Assembly: GCF_933775445.1 (NCBI RefSeq)
Contig: NC_065874.1
Coordinates: forward strand, 28,156,501-28,220,500
Length of the DNA stretch: 64,000 bases
Origin: Argentina anserina
Taxonomy: Eukaryota; Streptophyta; Magnoliopsida; Rosales; Rosaceae
Direction of reading: 5' to 3'
In this document: positions 47,942 to 59,718 of the stretch, one piece after another
How the letters are laid out: each line of letters opens with the position of its first letter
How positions within the stretch are numbered: the stretch's first letter is position 1
Notes under the pieces: model-generated
Databases searched by the model: none
Told to the model about the DNA's origin: nothing
Seen by the model: only the letters and a program-made list of their open reading frames with translations
Position numbers and translations under genes: made by a program

Positions 47942-50900
47942 TCACCTCTTCTTCTTCTTGTCTTGTTTACCCAGCTTTGGTCGCCTTTGCTTAACCATAT
48001 GCAAGTAAACTTTTAAACAGAGGAAAGGGTAGCAGAAGAGCACAACCTGGATCAGAAGAATTTGCAATGAATACTTAGAGGGATACTAAAAGCTGAAACC
48101 AAGGGTCATTCTTAATAACAGACTGAAGGGAAGATATCATGGAAAATCATTCATTCATCTGCCTGGAATATCATAATCAAATTGAAGGGAAGATATCATG
48201 GAAAATTTAGATAACATTATATAAAAAACAGTAAAAATATTCTTAAGAACAATCTTAAACTGCAATTAGCATAATCAGGAAAAGTCTGATATATTTGAAG
48301 CTCTTGAGAGTACGAGATTTTAGCTGTCAAAGGGAAATGAGAGATCTAATATGACTGGGGTTTCAGCTTCATGGGAAATTTTGATGTGTAAAAGGATTTA
48401 ATAGTGACTGAAGCTGATTGTGAATTTAAGTAGTTGGGTATGGAAATAAATTATAATTAAGATACTTCACTTCCAACCTAAAAACACAATGCTTTAGATT
48501 GGGGATGTCAACCTAAGCTTGTCATGTCTTCCCTTGCAATTGTTTTTCTGAAGGCCAAATAAAGAGAACATATTACAACCACATCCCTTTGGAGCAGAAA
48601 AATTCGCAAATTATAAACCCCATCACAATGTTATTAACTTCAGAGTTAAAATCAAGTTAAACTAAAGTTGAGGTGCAATAAAACTATTTTCACGGTAAAA
48701 ACTTCAGAAGTCAAGAGCATACCATCAGAAAACTATAATAGCCAAAGGAGTACTTCTTTATAAATGGAAGTGCATGGTACATGATTCAGGCTGCATAACA
48801 ATCACTGATCATTTAGTAAATCAAGTTAAAGGAGGACCTTGTCACCTTGGGTATCTCCAGAGCATAAATATAAACATCATATTCTTCTAAAAAAAAATGA
48901 AAATGAAACCAAGACTCTAGTTAGTGTATGAACTTACTTTCACCACCCATCCCAGGAGCATACAATACAAGGAATGCAGAGTACCTAGAGAAGTATAGAA
49001 TTATAATTGCAAATAGAATCATATTCTGTGTTGTAATGTTTCAGTGTGCAAAATTTGATCTTTGATGGTTAGGAATATGACCTGAGATAGGTCAGCCAAG
49101 TTGGACAACTCCCAATACAATTCAAAGCGTAGGTTGGATATTGAATAATCTGCATTAATAATCATAATCGAATTTTATCAGACTTGCATTGTTTACTGAA
49201 TTCAGTTTTATGTTGAAGGTTAAAATTAAATCACCTCATTTATGCTCCATGCAACAAAAATTATCAGGACTGCTGGAAACTCTTGGACCTGAAAAAAGAG
49301 ATCAAAAGAATGGACATCAATGAACTTGGGTACATTAAAAGGGCCCACATAGAAGTATATGAGATGAATTAAGCTTTTCTAAATACTTCAAAATTTAGGA
49401 TAGTCTTGCTCATTTGAACTTAAAGTTGGCTAAAGGATGCCTTAGGTTGAGAAAGTTTTGCCAGATTCAATCTAGTTTCTTTTTTATTCTATTTTTACTC
49501 GAGTGAGATGCAAGGAGTTAGTTAGATACGTTGTACTATCATGTTTTTCCTCTGCTTAATTTTTTTTTCATTTGTAACCCTAATTTTATATGACAGATTC
49601 AGGGTTTGTGTAGGCTTGTAGCAAATTTCTGTACAAGAGAAGAGTTTGATGAGGTTGGAAGCATTTTTGGAGTTATTTATTAGAAACAATGGGAGAAAAG
49701 AGATAGAAGACCCTATATCTTTTTTTTTATTGGTTACAACACCCTATATCTTTTTTTACTGAAGTACTTCCCAGTACTTTCATTATAAAATTTTCAATAT
49801 CAGTGCATCTGATTGTAATTAGAAATTAGGTTCAACTGTAAAGTATTGGTTTTGAGTGCGGAGGAATTGAAGATTAGGAGTTTGAGATTTAATTAGTCCT
49901 ACTTTTGAGACGCTATGAGGGTATTATTGAACAAAACACAGCAAGAAAACCAAAAACAGAATAACAGCTTAGCAGCTAAACTATATGAGAGCTAATTGGT
50001 ACTTCCAAAGTACACATATTATCTCCAAATTTGCTTATTGCTGAGAACTGAGCCAATATAGGCAAATATGCTGTAATGGGTTAGTAAATTGTATGTCTAT
50101 AATCTATATATACATTTCAGTCCATCTCTTTTAGACACTAATCTACCTCACTCAAAAGCTCGTATCTCAGTACTCAAAACCATGGGAGTATCTAGAGCAT
50201 AGGGTCATCCCCCACCGAACTTTGCGGGCTACAAAAACAAAATCTATGTATTAATGTGTATGCAACTTTTTTTTTTTTTGTGTGTAACGCCCATGATCTT
50301 GTATATCCCACCCAAACTTCAACTTCTTTACACTTCCATACATATGCAGCTCAGTCTAAGGTCGAAGCATACTCTCTTTTTCTCATACTCTTCTGTCTCT
50401 TGTAGTCTTCTTCTTCCAAAAACTCAAGAAGTTCTCCATTTCAGGATTCCAAACTCAAATATACAGCTTTTCTAGTCTTCTTTTTCCTCTCCTAGAATTG
50501 TAAGTCAACTTCCGGACCTATATGGTGATGATTGTCTCATTAACATGCGCCTACTTAGTTCCTACACTCAGCGTGATTCAAATGAAATTGTGCGTGTTAT
50601 TATTGTACTTAAAATCAAACAAAGAGAAGAAGATGAACCTCATGGGTTTGACGCATTACAAACATACAGTTTGTCCTCCCAGCCCATTGCATTAAAGGAA
50701 TCAACACTCCGCTCGGCACCAGACCTCAAAATTCATACGAATAAGAAAGAAAAGTCATAATCTTTACATCAATGACAATCAAAAGTCATAATCTTTAATG
50801 CACAAACTATCAAGCACACGAAAAATTCCGCCTCAGAAACCTTACCAACGGCTCCGTGTACAACTTCCAAGAACGCAGCCATCTGGCTGGCACAAATCTG

Positions 50901-51185
50901 CAGTAAAAAATGTAGGCCCAATATTAGATATCAACCAATTTCTTGTTGCAAAAGATCAGTAGAAAACATTGACAGATGAGCCATCCAGCAGAAGCATAGG
51001 CACCATTGAGAGTCTTGGTGGCCAGCACACTGCTCAAGCTTAGATAGAGACCGACTGCCCTGCAAAGGAAAGGTTCGTTTCAGCAAAACATAGGCATTCA
51101 ATCTAAGAGGGTTTGAGTGGAGTTACCATGCAATGGACTGAGCAGAGTTGTAGGCCAACAGATAGAGGTTGGATGGAGAAGGCAT
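47942..51185 (-). pseudogene. Very-long-chain 3-hydroxyacyl-CoA dehydratase (PTPLA/PAS2-like), decayed
   Basis: Family role: ER enzyme removing water in the third step of very-long-chain fatty-acid elongation. Exon-like pieces (minus): 51185-51127 (MPSPSNLYLLAYNSAQSIAW), 51059-50974 (VGLYLSLSSVLATKTLNGAY), 50897-50846 (QMAAFLEVVHGAVG), 49288-49235 (VQEFPAVLIIFVAWSINE), 49149-49082 (YALNCIGSCPTWLTYL), 48984-48938 (RYSAFLVLYAPGMGGE), about 48800-48723 (MYHALPFIKK then YSFGYYSFLM) and 48046-47942 (LKVYLHMVKQRRPKLGKQ, Lys-rich end). The proposed catalytic Tyr and Glu are still present in YAPGMGGE. Damage: a CCAGCCAG duplication shifts the frame at the start of piece 3; the exon with the GGRTHF block is missing between 49290 and 50845; a TGA stands where Trp is expected before MYHALP; about eleven residues are lost after FIKK. 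Probably a pseudogene, though transcripts could exist. Confidence 0.8.
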
Positions 51186-52227
51186 TCTGAGGGTCAGCGT
51201 TCAACTGTCGGACCAATTAATCAAGGCAGTTAACTACTAACTACTAATGAAATATGATATTTTGGCCAATTAGGACCGGAAGGAGTCAACAACTATAGAA
51301 GTATTGGGGCAAACGGGTTAGCTGATAAGTGAAAAAATGCCACATTATCCGTTATCCTTAATAGATCTGCGGCAAGGTCTGGGTCGGACTTCAATCGGCG
51401 ACACCTAGGCTTGAAATAATGAAGTCCGGACTTGCAGTGAAAAGCCCACTAGTGATGGTCTGAGGCAGAGGTGCTGGGGGAATGAGCAATCAGATCTGAA
51501 GGGTGGGCTTTGGATGTTGACGGCCGGTTCGGTGTGAGAAGACATGGAAGACTCGAAAGAAGAAGGGTCGCCCTCGTGACAACCAGAACTGCAAACCTGC
51601 AGGCGGTGGTGCACCCCGACCGCACGCTTTTGGAGTCACGCCTCAGCATCAATGACCTCGAGCTCTATGGCAGCAATTGAACTGATGGTGGAAACCGATA
51701 TCGAGCCTAAGGCCGCACTAGAGCAGTCTCCTAGCTTTTGTAGGAAAAATTAACAATTCCGTATCACCGTGGACATGTATTACGTTAGGTCAGTACGCCT
51801 CGTATTGATTTTTTTATGGTTTTTCCAATGTGGTGTACGAGTTATTGCTTTATAGTTTTGATAAATTCTTCTCGAAACATTAGTTGCTTTAGTTTGTAGA
51901 TTACTTTTTAGAATTATTCTGGCTTCCATAGTTTGGTTCCTTTGAAGTAGAGGAGTCTTCAGACTCTTCATAAATTGACTGGAATGACCATTGATTTTTT
52001 TGGGGAACTTGCCCAATGGAATATAGTGTTCCATTTGGAAAAAAGAAAAGGAAACTACAGCATACATAATTTACACTGTATGTCAAACACTAAAATTAAA
52101 TATAGTATATGTATTTTCTCGAAAAGTATTTAGTGCCCATTTCGGTCAACATTCCATGCCCATGACGTGTGCGTGTGGGATGAACCAAATCCTCATTGAA
52201 TCTTATCAGTGTTCACTTAGTTATCAG
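51186..52227. other. Intergenic region right of the PTPLA relic
   Basis: Bases 51340-51740 are GC-rich with frames on the minus strand, but no domain was recognised; it may be retroelement debris. The rest is AT-rich. Confidence 0.35.
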
Positions 52228-52236
52228 TAAAAATAA

Positions 52237-52865
52237 AAGTAAATTCCTTCTATGGTACCTGAAGTATGGTCAATTAGACATTTTGGTACTTGTGTTGACT
52301 AATAGGAGGATAAAATAAATATTTAAATATATTATTTAAAAAATACAATAAAAATATAAGTTTTATGTGTTCATTATTCTCAAATATTAATCGTTTTATG
52401 CGTTTAATTTAATACTTTTGAATTATGTTGATAACATAAATCAATTTTATGTTTATGAAATTCAATCGTCTCTCAAAACTATTCCGCGAGACTATATTTA
52501 ATTAATTAAAAGTATTTTCGTGGATATTAAAATCACAAACTCTATATTTCCTAAACAAATCTAATTGTTCACCTTCAATTAAAGGTTAAAATTAATTTAT
52601 ATTTATTTTTTCAGAAACGATATAAAAATGATAATACCAACGTGATAGAAATTAGTCTTGAACCCATAAAATTCTATTTGTATTTTTATTTTGATAAATA
52701 ATATGTAAATGTCAATTTTACCCTCTATATTTAATAAAAAGGTTAACATAAGTACCAAAGTGTCACATAAAATCTAACTTCAAGTACCAAATTGTCCTCT
52801 TTGAAACATTGGATACCAAAGTGTCCGAGTGGTCATACCTCATGTACTATAGAAGGAATTTACCC
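52237..52865. mobile_element. Long-TIR MITE A (Mutator-like)
   Basis: Left arm AAGTAAATTCCTTCTATGGT followed by ACCTGAAGTATGGTCAATTA is the inverse of the right arm, which as reverse complement reads GGGTAAATTCCTTCTATAGT then ACATGAGGTATGACCACTCG. The TACCAAAGTGTC/GACATTTTGGTA words are also inverted. Flanks TAAAAATA at 52228-52235 and 52866-52873 agree over eight bases, with one extra base at the left; 8-9 bases fits a Mutator-type duplication. Confidence 0.75.
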
Positions 52866-53640
52866 TAAAAATATTTGTCTGATTCGAGCCATTATGTATT
52901 AGAAATAGGGAGATTTCAACAAATAGTGTCTCAATTATTAGTCATTCTAACTTTTAATACATCACATTTGAAAACTATCGCATTGGTACCTCATGTTTCT
53001 ATTTCAGGCTAATTTTAGTTCCTTCCGTTAATTAATACCTTTAGTGACTTTATTTCTCACCAATTTTTGTGGGCATTTTTGTCACTTCAATTTCCTCCGA
53101 TTTCATTTTTTATTTTCCTCCAATTTCAACTTCTATTTTTTTTAAAGTTGATTAATTCATATCATTTCATTATAAAATTAATTAGCACCATTCATCTAAC
53201 TTCAAGTACCAAATTGTCCTCTTTGAAACATTAGATACCAAAGTGTCCGAGTGGTCATACCTCATTTACTATAGAAGGAATTTACCCTAAAAATATCTAC
53301 TAGGACCTACCCCTCTTTCCTTGTCTGATTTGAACCATTATGTATTAAATATAGGGAGATTTCAACAAACAGTGTCTCAATTATTAGTCATTCTAACTTT
53401 TAATACCTCACATTTGAAAAATATCGCATTTGTACCTCATGTTTCTATTTCAGGCTAATTTTAGTTCATTCCGTCAATTAATACCGTTAGTGACTTTATT
53501 TCTCACCAATTTTTATGGGCATTTTCGTCACTTCAATTCCCTCCGATTTCATTTTTTATTTCCTTCCAATTTCAACTTCTATTTTTTTTAAAGTTGATTA
53601 ATTCATATCATTTCATTATAAAATTAATGAGCACCATTTA
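52776..53640. repeat. Tandem duplication of about 420 bases spanning the MITE A/B junction
   Basis: CTAACTTCAAGTACCAAATT occurs at about 52777 and again at about 53198. Each copy continues through the right arm of MITE A, the spacer and the left arm of MITE B to CATTTCATTATAAAATTAAT. The second copy keeps about 25 bases (CTACTAGGACCTACCCCTCT) that are missing in the first. The duplication therefore arose after both MITEs had inserted. Confidence 0.85.
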
Positions 53641-54046
53641 TTTACCACAGCTATTATAAGCAAGCTAAAGTTTGCAATTACAAAATAAACCAGCATATAT
53701 TTCATATTGTATATGTTCATTAACTAACAACCATATTGTTATAATAATATTCTTAAAAACTCTATATAAGCATTTAAATATTTCAAAAGAAAAATAAAAT
53801 GCCTATATAACAATTGGTTTGAATGGTAGAAAATGTTGGCTATAAACTAAGTGAAATCAGTAGAAATAAAGTGACGAAAATGTCCTTAAAATTGGTGGGA
53901 AATAAAGCCAATAACGGTGTTAATTGCGGAAAGAACTAAAATTAGCCTGAAATAGAAACTTGAGGTACCAATGCGATAATTTTCAAATGTGAGGTACTAA
54001 AAATTAGAATGACCAATAATTGAAGTATTGTTTGTTGAATTCTCCC
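52908..54046. mobile_element. Long-TIR MITE B (Mutator-like) with internal duplication
   Basis: Perfect 9-base flanks TTAGAAATA at 52899-52907 and 54047-54055. The left arm starts GGGAGATTTCAACAAATAGT; the right arm as reverse complement starts GGGAGAATTCAACAAACAAT, and the inverted similarity extends more than 150 bases through GTCATTCTAA, CATTTGAAAA, ATTTCAGGCTAATTTTAGTT and CTCACCAATTTT. The left arm is present twice (52908 and about 53353) because of a tandem duplication, which lengthens the element to 1139 bases. Confidence 0.82.
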
Positions 54047-54630
54047 TTAGAAATAATAAAGAAGAAGGAGTGTCAATTCCACGAGCCTCTTATCCATTCT
54101 CATTCGGTAAGAACGGGTTACGTTTTAGTGCCCGAAAAAAATGAAATATTTTTTATTTGTTTTAAATATTACAGAGCTGCTCCTTTTGTTCCTGTATAAG
54201 GAGCAAGGTACTGTAATGTAGCCCCTTCATTAGCAGATTCATTTTTATGGTTTCCCTCGATATGATGTTTCACGATATATATTGTAGTGGAATTTGTACA
54301 CTTGACGATATGAATCATTTGAAAAATAAACGCATTCGGTTTGTCAAATTATATTGAAGCGCATAATTAGTTGAAGAAAAAAAGCTTTTTGGATTGGATG
54401 GGAATGAATGCGAAAAAGAAAAATATATGAACTAAGTAAAACTAAAAAAAGTCCATTGCTTTGAATTCAAATTTGATCTCTTTTCCATACTTAATAAAGA
54501 GCCTTGAATACTAGAAGGAAAACGCCTATGCCCTTATTACTTGAGCAAGTAAAATACTATCCGTTGCCGAACTTATTCCAAGTCAATGAGCATTCGTCGC
54601 AGTCCCTTACATCCCTTACCTATACACTAT

Positions 54631-57491
54631 TGGCATGTTTACTTACCCGGAATGAAATTGATTCCAGCGGAATCAATTCCATTCCGACGTTTACTTGCCA
54701 ATAGGGTTGGAATTCGTGGTGAGACCCTCCTTCAAAATCTGGAATTGTAATACCAAGGGGGATGTCAGAATGGGAGGGAATGAAAATTTCTTCCAAAAAC
54801 ATCCTTACCCAACTGATGTCTCAGCAACCATCTCTCTCATTCTTGAAACGAAGAACATTGTTGTTGCTGCTGCTAGGTTCAATCTCATCCTTTGTTCTTC
54901 GATGTCAAGGCCTCTTGGGGCTGGAGAGTAGTGTACCTCCATCCCTAGTTTGGCGTCTCCAATCAAGGCGACTACCGAGTCGTCACTGAGTTGTAAACAA
55001 TCATTCAATTAATTCGATTCGATTTGATTACTAAAGAGTGTTGTAGGGTTTTATTATAGTTCAAATTTTGCAGGGAGGTTTATGTTGTCTCAATTGTTGG
55101 GCCTTTTCCTACTACTGTAACTAATCTGTTGGATCTCACCAAGCTGTAAGATCACTTCTTTAATCTGATCATGTTCAATTTACTCTTTCATTTATGTTAC
55201 TACAAGGTTAAATTTCCAAGTTTAAATTCAAGCTCAGTTGGTTTAGTTTTTAGTGAAAGATCAATGCTTTTATCTTTGTTCTCGAGAATCTTGTGCATTT
55301 GTTATGCTCTGATTTTTGTCTGTCCTTTTGAATTGGGTATGAAATTTTGTGGGTTTAAGGGTTTTGTTGAATTGGGGTTTCATAGTATCTTCATTTTTTA
55401 TCATTTTGGGCGTTTTCTATTCTTTTGGAATTATTTGATCTTCTGTGGTGTTGGATTGTTGATATTGATTTCATAGTCTCAACTTCAATTTCTTGGATGA
55501 CAGACGAATTTGATATCAAATTCCGGTTAAAAGCGACTAGTTTGACAAAATCAAAGAAAATAATTTGCAATTTTATTGTAACTAGCTATAAGTTTTAGGA
55601 AATAGGTTCAAATTCATAGATATACTAAAATAGACAGAGATGGAGTTTGGAAGAAACTAGCTCAAATTCAGTGTATGAGGTGCTGATCAAATTGCAATAT
55701 CTTTTTTGGCTCATCTTCATATTTCACTTTTTGTTTTGATTATGTGGATACATTAGATTTTGCAATCTTCTACTAACCAATTGCTTTATGTAATTTGTAA
55801 GTTTAGTTCAATCATTATGATTATTTGGCATGTAGACAAAAGGAGATTGATGGTGTTATTCATAATTTTCAAGAATTCTATGGTGTATAATGGTTTTCTT
55901 CCTCTAGTTCACTTCAGATAGTCTAAGGTTTACATGTGTGCTAAATTAAGTGAGTTGGCTTAACTTACTGTCACTAGATTAGTCATAAATGAGATCTTCT
56001 TTGAGATGTTGTAATTAACTTTACTAGATTTACATCAAAGAATTACTCTCAGATCTTTGTTCCCATATATAATTGTTTTTCCTTGGTCTTCATCAATATT
56101 CTATGTTTCAGTGTACTGCAATCGCATTTTGATCAAACATAAAAGTCCTATCATGACAGATAGAAGTAAAAGAGATGGTAAACTCCTTCGAGTACTTTGA
56201 AAAATGATGCATCAACAATATTCAATGCCCTCATTTCATATTTCATACAAAGATTTATTATATATGAACTTATTAGTGAAGTCCAAACTAACAGCTTCAT
56301 GTTATAGTTTATAACTTTATATGTTGATCCCTGATTCAAAACACTTATGTGGTTTATTGGGAGTTTAGAGCAAAATGGCAGATATAGAATAATATCTTGG
56401 GCTTCTAGAATAAGGAACTAGAATAGGAGAGTCAATGCCTCAATTGTTAAGGAATTGACAATAAGTAGTGGACTACATATCTCTTAATACTCCCATGTGA
56501 AATAAGTGAATTTAATATGGAGTTGGAGATCTGGAAAAAGACCAAGCTTGGAAGTTCATGCTCACCAGTATCGCCTCTGAATCACAATTGCAGCCATGAG
56601 CCTGCATCTGTGTCTCTGACTTGAATATCTTAGTTGTGTGTTTTGTTGGGCATGTAGACAATACATAGTACCTTAATAAGCATCTGCTTAATTAGTCATA
56701 GCTATAAAATGACCTACTTAATTTCTTTTTCATCTCACTGATGTTTGTTATCTTGCATTTGGCTCTATATTTAGTTAATTAAATGTGAAGCATTCAACAT
56801 TAAATTTTCTTATCTTGCAATATGTTATAATTTATAGTCTCATAAAATTATATCATATTGTCCAAATAACTACATTCAATTCACATATGATCCCATGATA
56901 ACAAGGGAAGAAGACCAAGGAGCATCATCATCATGATCATCAACCAGTGAAGAAGTGGGAAAACAAAAGATGGACTCACTGTTTGCATCTTATTGATGAC
57001 CTGACATCTTCATTGCAGTTGCAACTAACTTTTGGGTGAAATCTTGATAAAATGCATCACAATGTAGTCTTTCTTTGTGGAAACTCCAATAGTCAGCTGC
57101 TAATTTTGTTCAATTGGAGAGCTCATGTATTGTAGTGTGTGCTCATGTATTATACTGCACTACTGTTTTATGATCATCTTCTGATATGTACTGATCAAGT
57201 GGGCAAAACTAAAGCAATTGTACTGATTTTATGAATTTCCAACGTTACATATTTGTTGCATATTTTGATCAAGTGTTGCAAAGAAAATACTAATGAGAGA
57301 GAGTTTTATCCGATTTATAAAAAGGGTAATTTAGTAATTAACTTAAATTTAATTTTGATTCCTTATCATAAGTAAACAAACAACAATCATAATTAGTTTC
57401 ATTTATATTCCTCCGTATTATTCCATTCCGTCTCTCATTTCTTCTTATTCATATTCCATATTAATTTCATTCCGGGTAAGTAAACGTGCAA
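54631..57491. mobile_element. PIF/Harbinger-like element, non-autonomous, 2.86 kb
   Basis: Left end TGGCATGTTTACTTACCCGG then AATGAAATTGATTCC; right end as reverse complement TTGCACGTTTACTTACCCGG then AATGAAATTAATATGG. The pair is nearly perfect over 30 bases and is followed on both sides by further ATTCC-rich inverted sequence. Possible flanks TAT on both sides. No transposase frame. Near the left end, 54760-54990 is open in several frames and GC-richer; a possible acceptor near 55070 is followed by an exon-like VYVVSIVGPFPTTVTNLLDL ending in a stop. These may be captured host exons, not identified. Confidence 0.7.
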
Positions 57492-57494
57492 TAT

Positions 57495-58630
57495 CAGTGG
57501 TTGCTAAGTCAAGCTGTCTTCTAAATCAAATTGTAGAGAGAAAAATCTTGGACGAGCTAGTTCCCCGATGCTAATTAGAGGTCGATGCATAAACTTGAAT
57601 CCTTAATTAATTATTAATATGTCATAAAAGAAAATTAATTGGAGTAAAAAATTGTGTGATCGTTGTACGTATGATTGATATTTTGTCATATGTACATTCA
57701 TGTGTGTAAAGGACATACCAATTTTTGCTAAATGCGATAACAAAAAATCAAGGATCCTAACACCTTGGTTGGTTAATTATTAGGTAGTTCAATTTGTAGC
57801 AATATCTGCGAAATAATGAAGATATCACCCGGCACGTTCATGCAACTGATGCAAGTGCTCTCCGACGAGATTTCATCAGAAAATTAATGAAATATGAAAT
57901 GGTTTTGTGCATGAAAAGATGATACCATTGGGGGGAAATGATATTGGAGTATTGGACCACGTACAACTACGATTAAATAAACAAATCGGGACTGAAAATG
58001 GATTTAGACGACTAATCACTATACTAATTTTCATAAATTAAGGATTTACATTCACAACAAGCCAGCTAGATAATCTGGACCATTATTCCTCAAAAGGAGT
58101 ATTCTTCCATGCTATCATGTCATTCATGTACACATGCTCCGATCTCTTCTTTTTTTAGTCTTCCAATTTCTCCACTTTTTTGGCATGCACATTCCTATTT
58201 TCAACCATCTCAGAATCTCACAGAGAAATTTATCCACTGGCCGGTCTTGATTATTCTTGCAGACAAAGCTCTCAAGCTATTTCCAATGGCAAAAGCAGAA
58301 TTAGAAAGCAGAAGAGCTAGTGTCTGAATTAGTATATTCTTGTTTCCCACAATTCGATTTCGGGAGGAATTGGATGCTATATAGCCTTTAGGCTGGCTTT
58401 TATTGCTTGGGGGGAATCTGTTCTGTGATCGTCAGTGTCGGGCTCTGATTTTTGGGTTTAGGGTTTAAGTTATACAAAAATATGAGAACGAATTCAACAA
58501 CAGACCTCTAGCTAGCGGAAAAGGTTATTATTTTTATTTTTTTATGCATAACTAGCGGAAGAGTTGCTCAAGGTGAATACATAAAGCTAAGAACAAGAAA
58601 CAAATACTGATCGATGAGTGATATATATAA
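57495..58630. other. Intergenic, nothing recognised
   Basis: AT-rich. The frame 58109-58327 has no conserved motif. Confidence 0.4.
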
Positions 58631-59365
58631 TAGGGCTCGTCAACGGGTCAGGTTTTAGTACATTTAAATAAGTGACGGGTCGGGTATTTTTACAAATATG
58701 AAGATCTAAGTCTACTTATTTAAAGCGAGCCTTGTAGATTTTTGCGGGCTGGGCCGAGTTGGGCTTTGCGGGCTTATATTAGAAAAAAAAACATAATATT
58801 CTAATTTAAGGGTTTGAAACAATAAAAGAATTCTTAGAAAACATGCAAAAAAAATCACAAATAAATTCTAGTTTCGAAATATTATCTATCGACACCAGTG
58901 TATTTGATCGATATATATATATTTAGGGACTCTGTAAAAATTTCATCCGTTTTGAATATGGTTTGACCGTCCGTACCTACGGTCAACAACAAAAAATGCA
59001 TTTTGACATAATAAAACTCTATTGACCGGGGCTTTACCAAATGAGTTTCCTCGTTGCGGCCACGCACGATCAATGACAAAAATTAGGTGATTTCAAATAT
59101 GTAAATAAATTTCTATATTCGCATCTTGATAATAGGTCCCTCCTTAGGGCATATTAGTGTTGTTTTTTGTTTACCGGAAATTCCAACGGTTAAACGAGGT
59201 CCGAATTGGATGAAATTTGAAAATTGTCACTAAGCGGGATTTTAGATGACCGGGCCGGATTTCATACCTTTAATCTAAACCCGGGTCAGGCCGGGTAAAA
59301 GCTCATCGAGCTTACGTAACTCCGCGGGCTTTTCGGATCCAAATATACACTCTATGACAGGCCTA
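58631..59365. mobile_element. hAT-like MITE with GGGTC/GGGCT subterminal words, carrying a second insertion
   Basis: Left end TAGGGCTCGTCAACGGGTCA; right end as reverse complement TAGGCCTGTCATAGAGTGTA, sharing TAGG.CT.GTCA. GGGTCGGGT, GGGCTGGGCCGAGTTGGGCT, CCCGGGTCAGGCCGGG and CCGCGGGCTTTTCGG in the arms are the GC-rich words of a widespread plant MITE type. The centre (about 58923-59233) has its own inverted arms: TTAGGGACTCTGTAAAAATT with TTCATCCGTTTTGAA on the left, and on the right as reverse complement TTAGTGACAATTTTCAAATT with TCATCCAATTCGGA. No target duplication could be fixed for either. Confidence 0.6.
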
Positions 59366-59718
59366 CAGCTAGCTTGATTCTAAAATTAACTGAAAGACGT
59401 GCGTACATGTATACAATACTTCCATTGTGTACGTACTAATGTGATCGGTACCAATCAAGCACTCATGGTAAAGTTGAAGTTTTTTCTTCCTCACTGAAAA
59501 TTCAAAACACACAAGATTACAAGAGGACACAAGAACTACTGCGTACGTAAAGTAATGCATATACTAGCTAGTGATCTCCAGCTCATGATGCAGACCGCGA
59601 CTGGCTCCGAGAAGCTTAGATGTCTCCATACCCATGCTGGAATTATACAGGTTACAGCTTCCTTGGGTGTACCAGACTATTTCACATATGAACAAATCTT
59701 AATAAATAGAATCCTAAA

